Shown here one piece after another: positions 24,858-36,164 of a stretch of DNA of 64,000 bases. The stretch comes from Metellina segmentata (Eukaryota; Arthropoda; Arachnida; Araneae; Tetragnathidae): positions 39,714,437-39,778,436 of the forward strand of contig OX375873.1 in NCBI GenBank assembly GCA_947359465.1. Reading direction: 5' to 3'. Both the position numbers and the translations under genes were made by a program. Each line of letters begins with the position of its first letter. Within the stretch, counting starts at the first letter, position 1. A model generated the notes under the pieces. It was not told where the DNA came from and did not search any database. It was given only the letters and a program-made list of their open reading frames with translations.

Positions 24858-27209
24858 TTAGGAACTAGGTTTACCAAAATATCGATATTCGTGAATCACT
24901 GCCTTACCTTCAGGTAACGCTGATTGAATTTTTACTTTAGAGTCGAGGGCAAGTTGTGCATCTTCTTTGCTTTGTTCAGTATAAGAACTGTGGTCTGATT
25001 CTCCTGCATTCGATGACTCAGCTTCAACTTCAAAAATCTCTGGTTCAAAATATTCATTTGCCGCATCTTGATGCGGTACCTCTTTTGGATCCTCGATACC
25101 ATGAGGATCGGCTTGTAGTCCATGGCCAACAATGTATCCAGTCCATTTGTGGGCATGAAGGTGTCCATGTTTGTGACCATGTTCGTGTCCATGCTTATGC
25201 CCGTGACCGTGTTTGTGTGCATGTCCATGATTGTGTAAATGCTGGTGTTCATGACCATGTCCATGTTTGTGCTCATGATCATGTTCGTGTCCATGTTTGT
25301 GTCCGTGACCGTGTTTGTGTCCGTGTATGTGCTTGTGACCATGTTCATGCCCATGCTTGTGTGCATGACCATGTTCGTGACCATGCTTATGACCATGTTT
25401 ATGAAGATGGTCATGACCATGCTTGTGTCCATGATCGTTTTTATGAATATGGCCATGTTTGTGTCCATGTTCGTGTTTGTGACCATGGCCGTGTTTGTGA
25501 AGGTGACCGTGTTTATGACCATGCAGGTGTTCATGTCCATGAGCATGCTCATGTCCATGACCGTGTTTGTGAGCATGAACATGATGATGGCCATGTTTGT
25601 GACCGTGCCCATGCTTATGAATATGCCCGTGTTTATGTTCGTGACCATGTTTATGAGCATGTCCATGTTTATGAGCATGGGCATGCTTATGTGCATGTCC
25701 ATGATTATGCTTGTGCCCATGTTTGTGTGCATGTCCGTGTTTGTGACCATGTTCGTGCTTGTGCAAATGACCATGCTTATGACCATGTAAATGTTTATGG
25801 CCATGACCATGTTTGTGTTGATGTCCATGCTTATGAGCATGTGCATGTTTATGAAGGTGCCCATGCTTGTGGGCATGTCCGTGTTTGTGTGCGTGTTCAT
25901 GTTTATGCCCATGGTCATGCTTATGGTCATGTCCATGTTTATGATGGTGGTGGTGATGATGATGGTGATGGTGGAAATGCTCCGTTTGGTCCTTAAAAAG
26001 TATCACCTGCTTCGGTTCATGTCTAAAAGTAAAAAAGTACACTCTTAAAAAGTTTCTGGTAGTTGCAACTTACGCATAACTTGATGATACTCAGATTTTT
26101 GAACAGACATAATTTTTAAGTTGCAGATAACAGTTCGTAGTAAGTGAAAAACGTTTTACATAGCAATGCTTGAGGTATCTTGAAATTTCGTTTTTATACT
26201 ATCAGAAATAGTTTTCCAATCAAAAGGCTAACGAAAAAATACTATAAACTTATTAATTAATAAACATATGAATACACAGTAAGAGAGCAACGCTTATAAT
26301 AAAAAAATTATATTGATAAGAGAAAATTAATCACTATGAAGATATCTAGTTTAACCACAAGTAGTAAATATAAAAGAATGTAAAAGACAGCATTGTTTTT
26401 AAGAATGCAGTTTTAAATGAAGAATGTTGTAGCAAGATTTTTTGTGAACTCATTGCCCTAAATATACATTTTACAACTTTTAGAATAGATTGAATACTAA
26501 TATATTGATGGCTTAACTAATAACTACCATGAATACACACATTTGAATAGCTGTGTGCAGTAAAAATTATAATTGTACATTTCAAATAAATAGTCTGAGA
26601 AGAGCGTTTTAACTATAAATTTAACATTATAATTATTAAATTTATAAAAGACTGTTAAACGTATACATTGTTCTTAATTTTTTCATCAGTGATTTTAAAT
26701 ACTCGATAGTAGTTGAATATCTATTCTTGGGTTGAACATATTGGAGAGAAACGAGATTAAATCTTTAATTTATATCATGCACAAATGCTTCCCCACATTA
26801 AAAAAGATAGGGCTAAATAAAATTAAGCGAGAATGCCTACACTACTCAAAGATGACATATTTAAACTTTAATTATCCCCTCGTCTCTTATTTTTAATCTG
26901 ACTGTGGTGTGAATCACTATTTTCTCTTCAATGAATTACCTATCGACCAGTTTTGTCCACTTCTCAGTTGAAGCTTCTTTTTAAAGCTTTTACGTCATTG
27001 ACTACTAGGAAATGTTGATTAAAGCAAAGAACAAACGCCAATTATTTCATTTTATGTTGGCTAGAAACTTCTTGAGAGAATTAATGTGATATTATCAGAA
27101 TAACATCTTACTTTGGCTCTATTTCTGTTTCAGGTTTTGTCTCTGCTGCGATGATCATCGCATACGCCAGGAAAACGACCGCAAAAATTTGTACTGCAGT
27201 GATCCGCAT
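24858..27209 (-). CDS. Secreted histidine-rich (His-X)n protein, two coding exons
   Basis: The coding exons are 27112-27209 and 24858-26022, joined across a 1089 bp intron. The donor reads AAA|GTAAGA; the acceptor is TTTTTTACTTTTAG|ACATG. The join is phase 2 and restores one frame of 420 codons plus TAA. Residues 1-22 form a signal peptide (basic start, hydrophobic core FAVVFLAYAMII, small residues AA before ETK). Residues 23-49 are a polar linker. Residues 50-60 are 11 histidines. Residues 61-325 alternate His with Gly, Lys, Ala, Glu, Asp or Leu, giving roughly 140 His overall. Residues 326-420 (from WTGYIV) are acidic and Ser-rich with no recognised domain. There is no membrane segment after the signal peptide and no cysteine in the mature part. 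His at every second position would put all imidazoles on one face of a beta strand, so metal binding (Zn, Cu, Ni) outside the cell is likely. Zinc-binding His-rich proteins are known from spider fangs and worm jaws; that role is inference here. A pyrimidine-rich stretch ending in CAG directly precedes the ATG, so an upstream non-coding exon is possible. Confidence 0.85.
25146..25973 (-). repeat. Coding minisatellite encoding the His-X repeat domain
   Basis: This is the repeat part of the His-rich exon. On the coding strand nearly every second codon is CAC or CAT, interleaved with GGN, AAR, GCN, GAR or CTN codons, which gives imperfect 6 and 12 bp periodicities. The 3' (coding 5') end is a pure run of 11 His codons mixing CAC and CAT. 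Synonymous codons vary while His is held at alternate positions, which suggests selection on the protein pattern and not a freshly expanded DNA repeat. The other-frame open stretches here (Met/Asn/Thr-rich on minus, Val/His-rich or Met/Val-rich on plus) are by-products of this periodicity. Confidence 0.9.
26023..27111 (-). other. Intron of the His-rich gene
   Basis: The 1089 bp intron separates the signal-peptide exon from the repeat exon. It is AT-rich, begins GTAAGATG and ends in a T-rich tract plus AG. I see no transposon or ORF in it. Confidence 0.8.
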
Positions 27210-27965
27210 CTGATGTAAAAATGCACAATAAAGAAATAATAATGATAAGATGTTCAACATTTCGGTTTATTCTAAGCTTAATAATAAAATCTACCAATTG
27301 AATAACATGTTTTACATTTTTATGTTTTTGTACTGTGTTTATTTCTTATATTTCAATAAATTTGAATTTCCAAAACAACATAACATTTAATCTCGTTTTT
27401 GTCAAGTACATTTATGCAAAATTTTTATGCTCTTGAGAAAAGTACGGTGTTTAGAGTACAGAAATCTTCAGAACAAGTAAACTTTTCAGTTCACTATATT
27501 TTTTTATTCTGATTTTATCTACTGTTAAAGAGTGATCAGAACAATTTTCGGAAGTTTATAGTATATATGCATATTTGTCAAGACAGTCCTTTAAAAAAGC
27601 CGTCTTTCTGAGGTTCTCTTTATAACTAAATTTCCATATTAAAGGACATAATAGTCAATAAAGTTTAATAGCAACCACTTTGAATTAAAAAAAATTTTTA
27701 GGATCCGAAGCAAGCCTGAACGTGGATTGTTGTCTATACAAGAAAATATCAGCGTGCATTAGAATTTATATTTGAGAGTTTATAAATATATTTATTTTCT
27801 TCTGTACAAGCACCACTTACCGAATAGATCTTTATGAACTATTGTTCATAATTTATTGAACCTTATGATCTAATAAGCTTTTTTTACACAATGTTCAAAA
27901 TCCAAAATAAACTTGGTTTTGAGATTTTGTGTAGCAAACCTCAAATATATATATATATATATATA

Positions 27966-29468
27966 CAGGGTGGTCCCGAATTCAAGGTACAAACTTTAAT
28001 GGTAGGTACAGGACATTGTAACAATGATTTATTGTATAGGAATGTATAGTCGCAAGTGACGCGGTGAGGCGAAAACAGGGGAAATAACGGCCGAAAGGAA
28101 AAACAAAGATTTTGTTGAAAGCGTTGTTGACAAGTGTCATGTTTACAGTAATTGTTCAAAATTGCGTCCACCAGTATCGATACATGCTTGACAGCGTCGG
28201 TGGAGCGATTGGCGTACACGTTCAAAGATGCCTGGTATTTCACGCACACCTGCAGCAGCTACAGATAAGCGAGCGACGAGATCCTCATCTGAGTCAACTG
28301 GAGTCTCATAAACAAGATGCTTTAGATGTCCCCATAAAAAGTAATCGAGGCTCGATAAATCGGTAGATCGGGGTGGCCAAGGGACTGGTCCACCACGCCC
28401 AATCCATCGAGTACCAAACGTGGCATTCAGGTAATTCCGTACATCAATGCTGAAGTGTGCTGGCGCCCCATCGTGCTGAAACCACATGCGGTTACGAATG
28501 GCGATCGGAACATCATGCAGCAGTTGTGGTAACACTTCTTTCAGAAAAATAAGATAGCTTCCGCCAGTGAGCCGCGTGGGTAGTAAGTATGGGCCAATCA
28601 AAAAGTCGTTCACAATACCAGCCCACACATTAATACTGAAACGTTGTTGAAACGCATGTCGACGCGTTGCATGTGGATTATCGGTTGCCCACACATGGGA
28701 ATTGTGCGCATTAAAGACACCCTCGCGTGAAAATGTCGCTTCATCTGTAAATAGCACATAATCTACGAAATCCGGCTGCAACGCACATTGCTGCATCACC
28801 CACAGGCAGAAGTTCACGCGGCGAGGATAATCTGCCGGATTCAATGCTTGTACTTTCTGAAAATGGAAGGGGTGTAAGCGATTTTCGTTTAACACTCTGC
28901 ATACAGTCTGATGACTCACACCTACGTCACGCGCAACAGTTCTTGTGCTTGACTCGGGTCTATCAGCCACAATGTTCAAGATGCTTTCTTCCAGCCTTGG
29001 AGTGCGTACAGCTCTTACTCGACCAGCGCCATGTCTGTTGACGTCGAACGCACCTGTTTCACAAAGTTGACGATGTAACCGTTGAAAAATTCTATGATCC
29101 GGCATTCGTCGATCAGGATACTCCGCGCGATACATTCGTAACGCAGCTCTGCCGTTACCATTTGCACGGCCGTACATGTAATGCATGTCTGCTTTTTCTG
29201 CATACGTAAAGTCACCCATCGTCTACGGCAGCACAATTGTGAATGGCGCTTTTCCCTACTGCGATGCATCATGTTCAACAGCGGCTAGACATCTACTGCC
29301 CTCTACCGGCAATGATACCAACCGATCATTCCATTTCTCTTTCCTTTTATTTCCCCTGTTTACGCCTCACCGCGTCACTTGCGACTATACATTCCTATAC
29401 AATAAATCATTGTTACAATGTCCTGTACCTACCATTAAAGTTTGTACCATGAATTCGGGACCACCCTG
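27966..29468 (-). mobile_element. Apparently complete IS630/Tc1/mariner-type DNA transposon
   Basis: The 1503 bp element begins CAGGGTGGTCCCGAATTC and ends with its inverted copy. The terminal inverted repeats match over about 122 bases with two mismatches that I can see. It sits at a TA inside a (TA)n microsatellite, with TA on both sides (27964-27965 and 29469-29470), the usual target duplication of this superfamily. It carries one uninterrupted transposase gene on the minus strand. Near-identical ends plus an open frame indicate a recent insertion and a possibly autonomous copy. Confidence 0.93.
28143..29219 (-). CDS. Transposase, IS630/Tc1/mariner type (DUF4817-like N-terminus, DDE C-terminus)
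   Basis: An intact 358-residue transposase that would cut and reinsert its own element. Residues 1-60 resemble the DUF4817-type helix-turn-helix (DMHYMYG..NG..., then a DHRIFQRLH motif). Residues 65-115 form a second helix-turn-helix (TRTVARDVGVSHQTVCRVL). The catalytic core has Asp159 in LFTDEATF, Asp250 in FQHDGAPAH and Asp287 in PPRSTDLSSLD, so 36 residues separate the second and third Asp. A Thr replaces the common Pro just before the third Asp. The C-terminus (IFERVRQSLHRRCQACIDTGGRNFEQLL) is typical of the family. The start was chosen because MGDFTYAEKADM matches the family's usual beginning and lies just inside the right TIR. Confidence 0.93.
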   Translation of the reverse strand: MGDFTYAEKADMHYMYGRANGNGRAALRMYRAEYPDRRMPDHRIFQRLHRQLCETGAFDVNRHGAGRVRAVRTPRLEESILNIVADRPESSTRTVARDVGVSHQTVCRVLNENRLHPFHFQKVQALNPADYPRRVNFCLWVMQQCALQPDFVDYVLFTDEATFSREGVFNAHNSHVWATDNPHATRRHAFQQRFSINVWAGIVNDFLIGPYLLPTRLTGGSYLIFLKEVLPQLLHDVPIAIRNRMWFQHDGAPAHFSIDVRNYLNATFGTRWIGRGGPVPWPPRSTDLSSLDYFLWGHLKHLVYETPVDSDEDLVARLSVAAAGVREIPGIFERVRQSLHRRCQACIDTGGRNFEQLL

Positions 29469-29989
29469 TATATATATATATATATATCCCCAACAAAACA
29501 ACTAAAATTTGTGGCAAAATAACTAAATAGGCATGTTTTACTGTCAAATAATACTCATTAAATCCTATATTTCCTGTTATCACTTAAACATGAAATTTCT
29601 GCTTCAAAACGAGAAAATTTTAAATAGTATAGGAAGTGTTGATTGGTTGATAATAAATTTTCACCAATATAAATTGAAATAGTTATCTTTTTTTTCCAAA
29701 AGTGATTAATCTGAGAAGATTTTTTTAATTAAAAACTAAAATTATTATTTCCTTACTGAACTTGGAACCATATTACTCACTTCTTACAATCTGACAGAAT
29801 TTTAGGGAGAGTTGCATTTTACAAGAATTGAGAGTTTAAGATGTATGTACATGTGCAACAACAGGTGGGGTGTACGTACATTACAGGTAAGATGTAACTA
29901 TGTACATATACCACAACAGGTAAGATAGACAGGTACAAACAGATTTCCATAACTTTAAATTCATTATCCGAAAAACTGTGTTTTTGCAA

Positions 29990-30440
29990 TAGGATGTTTT
30001 GTTCAAACGGTGATAACGCAACGATAAATTGTTCCAGTATAATTTATTCTGGTATTATTATAATCCAGCAAATTTTTTTATCTTTAATCAGATTTATTAT
30101 TTAAGAAATCTCTATAGGAACTTAATTCAGAGTCAAAACAAGAAAAATAGTATTAGAAATAATTTCAGAGATGGATTTTCTTTCTATAAAAACTAGAATT
30201 TGATTTACTGTTAAAAAACATGCTAATGTAGATAATTATGTCTAAATTTAATAATTAATGATTAGCTTAATTTTATTTTTAACACTGAAATTATTTTAAA
30301 CATAAACCAATGACATGTTGTAAAAAACTGGGTATTTAAAGTCAAAATTTAAAACAAATCTTCTAATGTATATGTGAACCTTAAGTGAAAAACTATAAAC
30401 AAGTAAAAAAGTTTTAAATTCTAATCAGAATATATCTTAA
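29990..30440 (+). repeat. Paralogue of the first 480 bases
   Basis: Co-linear with 1-480 over about 430 bases, with many substitutions and small gaps. It lies 0.5 kb beyond the intact transposon. No ORF. Confidence 0.7.
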
Positions 30441-33024
30441 ATAGAAACAGTCATACATTGAAATCCACATAATTTTTCCAAATCCTATCTCTCCTAAGAA
30501 CTATTATTTTTTAAGTTTTACATTTATCTCACCGGAAAAGTGTTTCGATAAAACTTTATAACCATTGAAACACATTGAACTGTAAAAGAAACGCCTGATA
30601 GTTACCTTTATTCCACAGGATATGCTACCTTCCGTATGAAAGTGAAACTTCATCCGTCCCTTATATATACTTTCTAAATCCTTCCTGAAAAATAACATCA
30701 AAGAATAAATTATTTCCCTTTCTCAGACTATTAAAGTCAGCAAGTGATGCGGAACGCAAGTTTACGGTTCTTCTAGCGGTCAGTAATTTCCTAGCCGGGA
30801 ATATTCTCACGGTGACGAGCGAAAACAATCACCTATTTGGTTATTCAAGTCTCACTTTCTTCCCAATTCGATCCAATAGAAGATTTTTTTTTGCGAATAG
30901 AAATTCCTCTTTGAAAAGGATTGTGGCACATAATTGTATGGGAAAATTTATTTGCAAAATGTTACAAACCAGTATTTTATTAGTTTAGTGGATTAAGTTC
31001 TTTATTTTTAATATTTTTAAGATGTTATAACTGTAAAAAGTGACAAATATATAATATATTACTTTTCTTTTAAGGGAAAATTGTGATGGGATTTGTCTAT
31101 AACCAAGTGGTATCGATCGTTTATCAAGATGTCATACATTTTGCTGCTGACAAAATATATCGTCTTTAAGAAATTGTTTCGAATTTTTTTTATGACGACA
31201 ATTTCAAAATCTGGTCAGTTTTCTTCAAATGACGAGATATCTCGTCCATAAAAATGTCTAAACAATTTTGCTAATGACGAGATACCTCCTTGCGACAACC
31301 ACCTCAGGAAAGGGGATTAATATTATTAGATACTATAACCGTAAACAGTGACTTATGTATAATCATTTTTTAGTGTTTTAGCTACAACCAGGACAGTCTT
31401 TAGATTACTTTTCGTGCTAAATGAAACAACTATCAAAATTGTGATATTTTATGAGTAGTACCTACTATCTGCATCATAGGTACCATAATGCTTTTTACAT
31501 ACATTGCAAGTTCAACAAAGGTTTTCATTAGTCAATTTGATAGTTAAAAATTCAGTTAATACTATACTTGAAAATTTCACAGACTATATTCAAGCGCTTT
31601 CAAAATATTCCTTACTAAAATTCTTCACAGCATCTAAAAATTACGGACACGATCCTTTTTTTTCATAGTCATAATAAATCTGCTTGTTAAAATATTTAAT
31701 GATGATAGATAGAAAAAATGATGTTTGCCATTTCTATAATTCAATTACTTTTAATGTTGTTGTCATTTACAATTAATTAGATAGCTTCAGTGATTTTTTT
31801 AGGTGTAAAATTATTTACCAGGCAATTGATAAATATCTCGAGAAATTTTGAAATCCAGGCTTACGTGAAAAAGCATAAACTCAGAAACGGTGGAATTATG
31901 TTCATGAAATCCATTCGTTAATAGCGAAAGCAATAGTTATAATGAGTGGGTATTCTTTAAATCTCTAATTTTTTAGAAGGAAAATGTATGTGAAAATATT
32001 AAGCATTTTATAAATGTTGTAGGAAATGCATTTCTTATATTAAAACTATAAATGAAATAGTGGAAGACTAAGTATGATCAGAAGATTTATTTAAATTCAC
32101 TTTACTCAAACTGATATACAGTTTTAAATTGAATCCTCGTGATACTTTTTCCATTCAGATTCGTTTTTTTAATAGAAGCATATACATAATTAGAATAATA
32201 GATGTAGTTACTTGTCTATTGAAATATGAAAAACATATGTAAGTTTAATTTATTATAATCGCCTTACAATGAAAATCTATGTAAAATTTAAAAGCATCTG
32301 TTACTGGCAACTTGCAGCTAACCATATATATTTTACATTACTTACCTTACTTTAAAATGGTTTCATTTTTAAAGTTACTTGTTATTAATTACACGTCTTT
32401 TTTTAAAGGTTTTGTATTAAATAGTTTATTTGTTATTATGAAACGGAAATCAACGAGCAATTATGTACTGTACCAAAGACTTCTAGAGTGCAGGGCGAAA
32501 TATACAAATCCCGTAGGAAATTATTCCATACGTTTAGAGATATTTTGCAGAAAATAAACAATCGTTAAAATATAACTCCCAAATAATTTATCTTCAACAT
32601 GCAAAGTACTAGAGCACATAAATACATACGTATCAGATTAACAATAAGAAATTAAATTATTGATCACATTTAAATAAGTGCAGAATTGTAAAAAATGAAG
32701 TGAAGAATCAACCATGTCGAAATTCGACTTCCTCAATACGTTTAGGAATCGAACATAAAAAAAAAAGAATATCAAACAAAAGTGTTAGAAACAATAAAGA
32801 TTTATTTATAAAATAGTTATATATTTAAAACTATATGACCGCAACATTTTGCTGTCTACACTCAGATATATCATTAACATCTGAGTCGAATTAAGAAATC
32901 CATTACATAATCTTGACGATTCCAGATACCGGTAATAAAATTACTCTTTTACAATTAATAAGTTTTTCCGCTTGTGCTTTTCGTGTTAAACAAACACGTT
33001 TCCTTGCAAAATGTAAGCTACGTA
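30441..33024. other. AT-rich intergenic DNA
   Basis: Contains GACGAGATA copy 3 only. Short frames at 30504 (minus) and 32312 (plus) have no motif. Confidence 0.55.
31185..31315. repeat. GACGAGATA-family repeat, copy 3
   Basis: Contains AAAATCTGGTCAGTTTTCTT, the perfect palindrome GACGAGATATCTCGTC, AATTTTGCTAATGACGAGATA and GCGACAACCACCTCAGG. Confidence 0.8.
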
Positions 33025-33444
33025 CACTCTAAGACAAAAAAAGTTGCACCTAGAAGGAATTGTTTGAATACAATGAAATTTACAAGGTTGGTAAAGTGAT
33101 TATGAATGAGTAAAGGATTCAAATTTGATACTGAATTATGCAAATTTATTGAGAAAAATTAAAAAAAGTGGTATCATTCAGGTTGGCATATGACCGCTAT
33201 TATTCCTAATGCAGCCTGCCTAGCGCCTTGGTAGTGAGTCATACAGCCATTACAGTTCCAACAGATTACACGGTACGGGTGGAGTGGTAACATCTCGTCC
33301 ATGAGCTACCCTATGTGTGGGGCATGCTCAAACAATTCTGAACATTTGATCATTTGCATCTCCAATGCAGGTGTACCACTCCTTGAAATTTCATTAATAC
33401 CGGTCTACTCCTTCCAAACGCAACCTTTTTTTTGTCTTAGAGTG
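33025..33444 (+). mobile_element. Tc1/mariner-type MITE
   Basis: The 420 bp element has matching ends CACTCTAAGACAAAAAAAGT and its inverted counterpart (TTTTTTTGTCTTAGAGTG) between two TA dinucleotides. It has no coding sequence. Imperfect complementarity extends further in (GGAAT/GGAGT region). Confidence 0.88.
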
Positions 33445-33953
33445 TAAAATTAAACTATTTAAATGCACTTATATCATCAATAAAATATTTATATTTTGGA
33501 AAAAAACATAAGGCATAAGTTCAAACATAAAGCATTAATATTTAAATTTCTTTTTCAACAATACTAGTTCATCAATCTGAGTTTCAACCCAAATCGTATT
33601 CATTCTTGGTAATTCTATGCTGATTTTGAATTGTCTTTACACCCTTTCTGTACATCCAAGAAAAATCTAACGCATGTCAATGTGCAACCTATCGAACTCG
33701 CAGCGTTCTTAAGAATAAACGTAAAAAAAATTTCGTTTTGATTGATCAAACGGTGCAGATTTGTTTCGATTGTTGTCGATTTTATTACTGGTGATATGCG
33801 AGTTCATGTCCAGTACATTACCTAATTATGTCTCCACTAAATGAAAATTAAATCACGCAACACATATATTATGAGGCTACAGAAAATCTTTTTTCCCCAC
33901 CTTACAATAATTCTCCAATGTTATCATTAATGTACTGTTTGATTGTATTTTAA

Positions 33954-35180
33954 GGGTGTCCAGTACCCAAAATCTCAACAAAATAAATTCATTTTTTTTA
34001 CATTAAAAAGTACTACAGATATTTCTGAATAAAATAACATACAAATTTCATTTCTGTCTTTAAAAGAGCCTGCGAAATTTGGAATTTAGTAATTTGACAT
34101 CTCCGCATCAGACAAACCCATACAGAAGTGATTCGTGGTGTTTTTACAATTCCGCCATTTTTAACAAAACAAAGCTTCAATCGCAAAAAGTGGGTATTAA
34201 AACCCCTTTGACATCTGTCATCATTGTTACAATGACGCCAATATTTCAAAGACTATCTTCAGATTCTTTATTGGAAAGATGTAGCAAAGGGGAAACTCAA
34301 AATCGAAACGACTCACTTCATAACACGGCTTGGAGCCGTTGCCCTAAGAACTAAAATGCTTCGAAAGTTCGAGTTCAGATTGCTGCAGCCAGATCAATTA
34401 TGGGCTTCAACAAGGTACTAACGTCTAGTATAAAAGATGTGCTGGAATGCTCTTGTCATGTAACTGGGAGAACTTCTCTAATGCTGTCCAAACGAAAGAA
34501 CTGCAGACGATTCAGGAAAGCTGCAATAAAGTCAACTATTGCCTTCAAAACCTACAGAAAGAAGTTCAACTTGCCAAAATTAAATTAAATGAAGCATTAG
34601 GTGTAAGAAGCAAGGCACAATACGTTCCAGGAGGATTAAAAAAAATTTTAAGTATATAAAAGTGTTTTTTACCAATTTAAAACTTTAACGACGTTTTTTT
34701 CAGTGATGGTTTCTTAGCAACTTTCTTATAAATGAAAAACTATTTGTCATAATTGTATGAAAATTTGCACATGTTTACCAAATATATATCTTTAATTTGT
34801 CTTCGGCTATTATGTATATGTATATTTTTTAACCTTCTATAATTTTTCAAATGTTTTATGTTGAATTTTTTTTTGTACTTTTGTGGTTAAATATATTTTT
34901 AAACAATTGAATTCAATTTTAATAAATTCCATGAAGACAATTTTTAATATACATTGTTTTAAGTAATTCAAAACAAAAACTATGTAATTGGACACACAAA
35001 ATTTTAAGATATATCAATTTTTAACATAGTCAAAATTTTGCACGTCCACAATTTTATTTAAAAAATATTTTTTAATATAAAATAGTTAGTTTAATTACAC
35101 AATACTACGTTAATCACCAAAAAAAATTCAAGACAATTCCTTAAAAATTGAAGATTTTAGAATTTTGGGTACCGGACCTT
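33954..35180 (+). mobile_element. Mutator-type element, internally deleted, with TIRs
   Basis: The ends GGTGTCCAGTACCCAAAAT (left) and ATTTTGGGTACCGGACC (right) are imperfect inverted repeats around a 1.2 kb body. The body holds the last ~200 codons of a transposase and long AT-rich 3' DNA. I cannot define a target duplication with certainty. Confidence 0.65.
34079..34659 (+). pseudogene. Mutator-like transposase, C-terminal part
   Basis: Reads SDSWCFYNSAIF, IKTPLTSVIIVTMTPIFQRL, SSDSLLERCSKGETQNRNDS, LHNTAWSRCPK, a stop, then VQIAAARSIMGFNKVL, with a shift to a second frame near 34500 and an end at VPGGLKKILSI. This order matches the C-terminal half of the 'Mutator-like transposase domain' proteins common in invertebrates (from memory). 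The related relic at 17.3-18.1 kb has PIYQRLASNELLERC and TQNANENFHN, which supports common descent. The catalytic N-terminal part is missing. Confidence 0.65.
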
Positions 35181-35339
35181 TACTCGCAAGAATATATTGT
35201 CTTAGCATTGGTTTATACTGGATCTGTATGGTACAAAGGCCAAAGACAAGTAAAATCAAGTAGCTTTGCGTAAACACGTGTAACGAAGGTTTTATACCGA
35301 CATAGAAAAGCGAAATATAACCAGGGAAGAATCATAGCT

Positions 35340-36164
35340 GCTCCTCCACCAACTCGGAGGTTGTTAGCTCAGTGAGCGAACCCACTAATCCATGCATGCT
35401 CTTTGAGAGAGACGCTAAGTATGCGTTCCCCTCAAATTCTCTCAGTCATACAGCACCAACAAAGCACAAGTTTCGCCGTTTCCATTCCATCCGTAAAGAG
35501 CGAGGGCACTGATATATTCCTCGCATATCGCCCAACAAAATGCATCCACCTCCAATTTACTCCCTTTGATGAAGATCTCCCTTTCCCAATCCCCTTTCCC
35601 GGAGGTAACTATTTTCGAATTACCTCATAAACACACTGTTTGCAAAGCCTCTCCTACTCACTCTGCTCCACCCACTAAATCACTGGCAACGAAAGATGGA
35701 TCCATCGCAAAGGGCCGTTACGGGTTTTTGGAGGGCGATTGTTTTTTCCTTCTTATCTCTCTCTCTCTGGCGTTATTTAAGGCCGCCGAGTTTCGTGTTT
35801 TCCGCTGGGAAAAATGCATTGATTAGAGCTGCGCGTCTCCGCCTGCGCTCTAGACGATCTAATCTTGAAAAGAGTCTTTATATTAGTTAATGGTCGGCCG
35901 CCGAAGAAAAAGCATCAATGAGATTCCGCTTCGCCTTCCGCCGTTAGCCCATTAGCACTTTGCAACGCCCGCCCGCCCTACAGCCAGTACGCCTTTTATT
36001 TTCGTCATTGAATTACGCCTCTCGCTCCCGACGTCGTTGCTCGTTTCCTCCGATGAGGCCCTTTTCTATCTGAAAAGGAAGGGGACTGATTTGTTGTCAT
36101 ATAGGGTTTCCTTTCAGCCATATCTATATTACACGAAGAAGTAACGCTGATAGGGCTCCATTCA
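35340..36164. other. Locally GC- and CpG-richer segment
   Basis: A marked change in base composition, with CpG-containing words such as GGCCGCCGAG, CGCCCGCCCG and TCGGCCGCCG, in otherwise AT-rich DNA. Three overlapping frames (35403, 35566, 35696) have no recognisable protein. A promoter or first non-coding exon of a gene outside the window is possible, as is a decayed element. A tRNA A-box-like TTAGCTCAGTGAGCG at 35360 may be a SINE trace. Confidence 0.4.

Noticed and set aside
24932..25996. Long overlapping frames on both strands over the His repeat (334 aa minus, 346 aa and 183 aa plus)
   Set aside because: They are by-products of the 6 bp codon periodicity. None has a signal peptide, splice fit or a non-repetitive conserved part, whereas the His frame has all of these.
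28844..29505. Plus-strand frames inside the 28 kb transposon
   Set aside because: They are antisense to the intact transposase or lie in the TIR.
35403..35890. Three overlapping short genes at 35.4-35.9 kb
   Set aside because: The frames overlap in different phases without recognisable protein and with low-complexity TCTCTC stretches; a non-coding GC-rich segment is the simpler reading.
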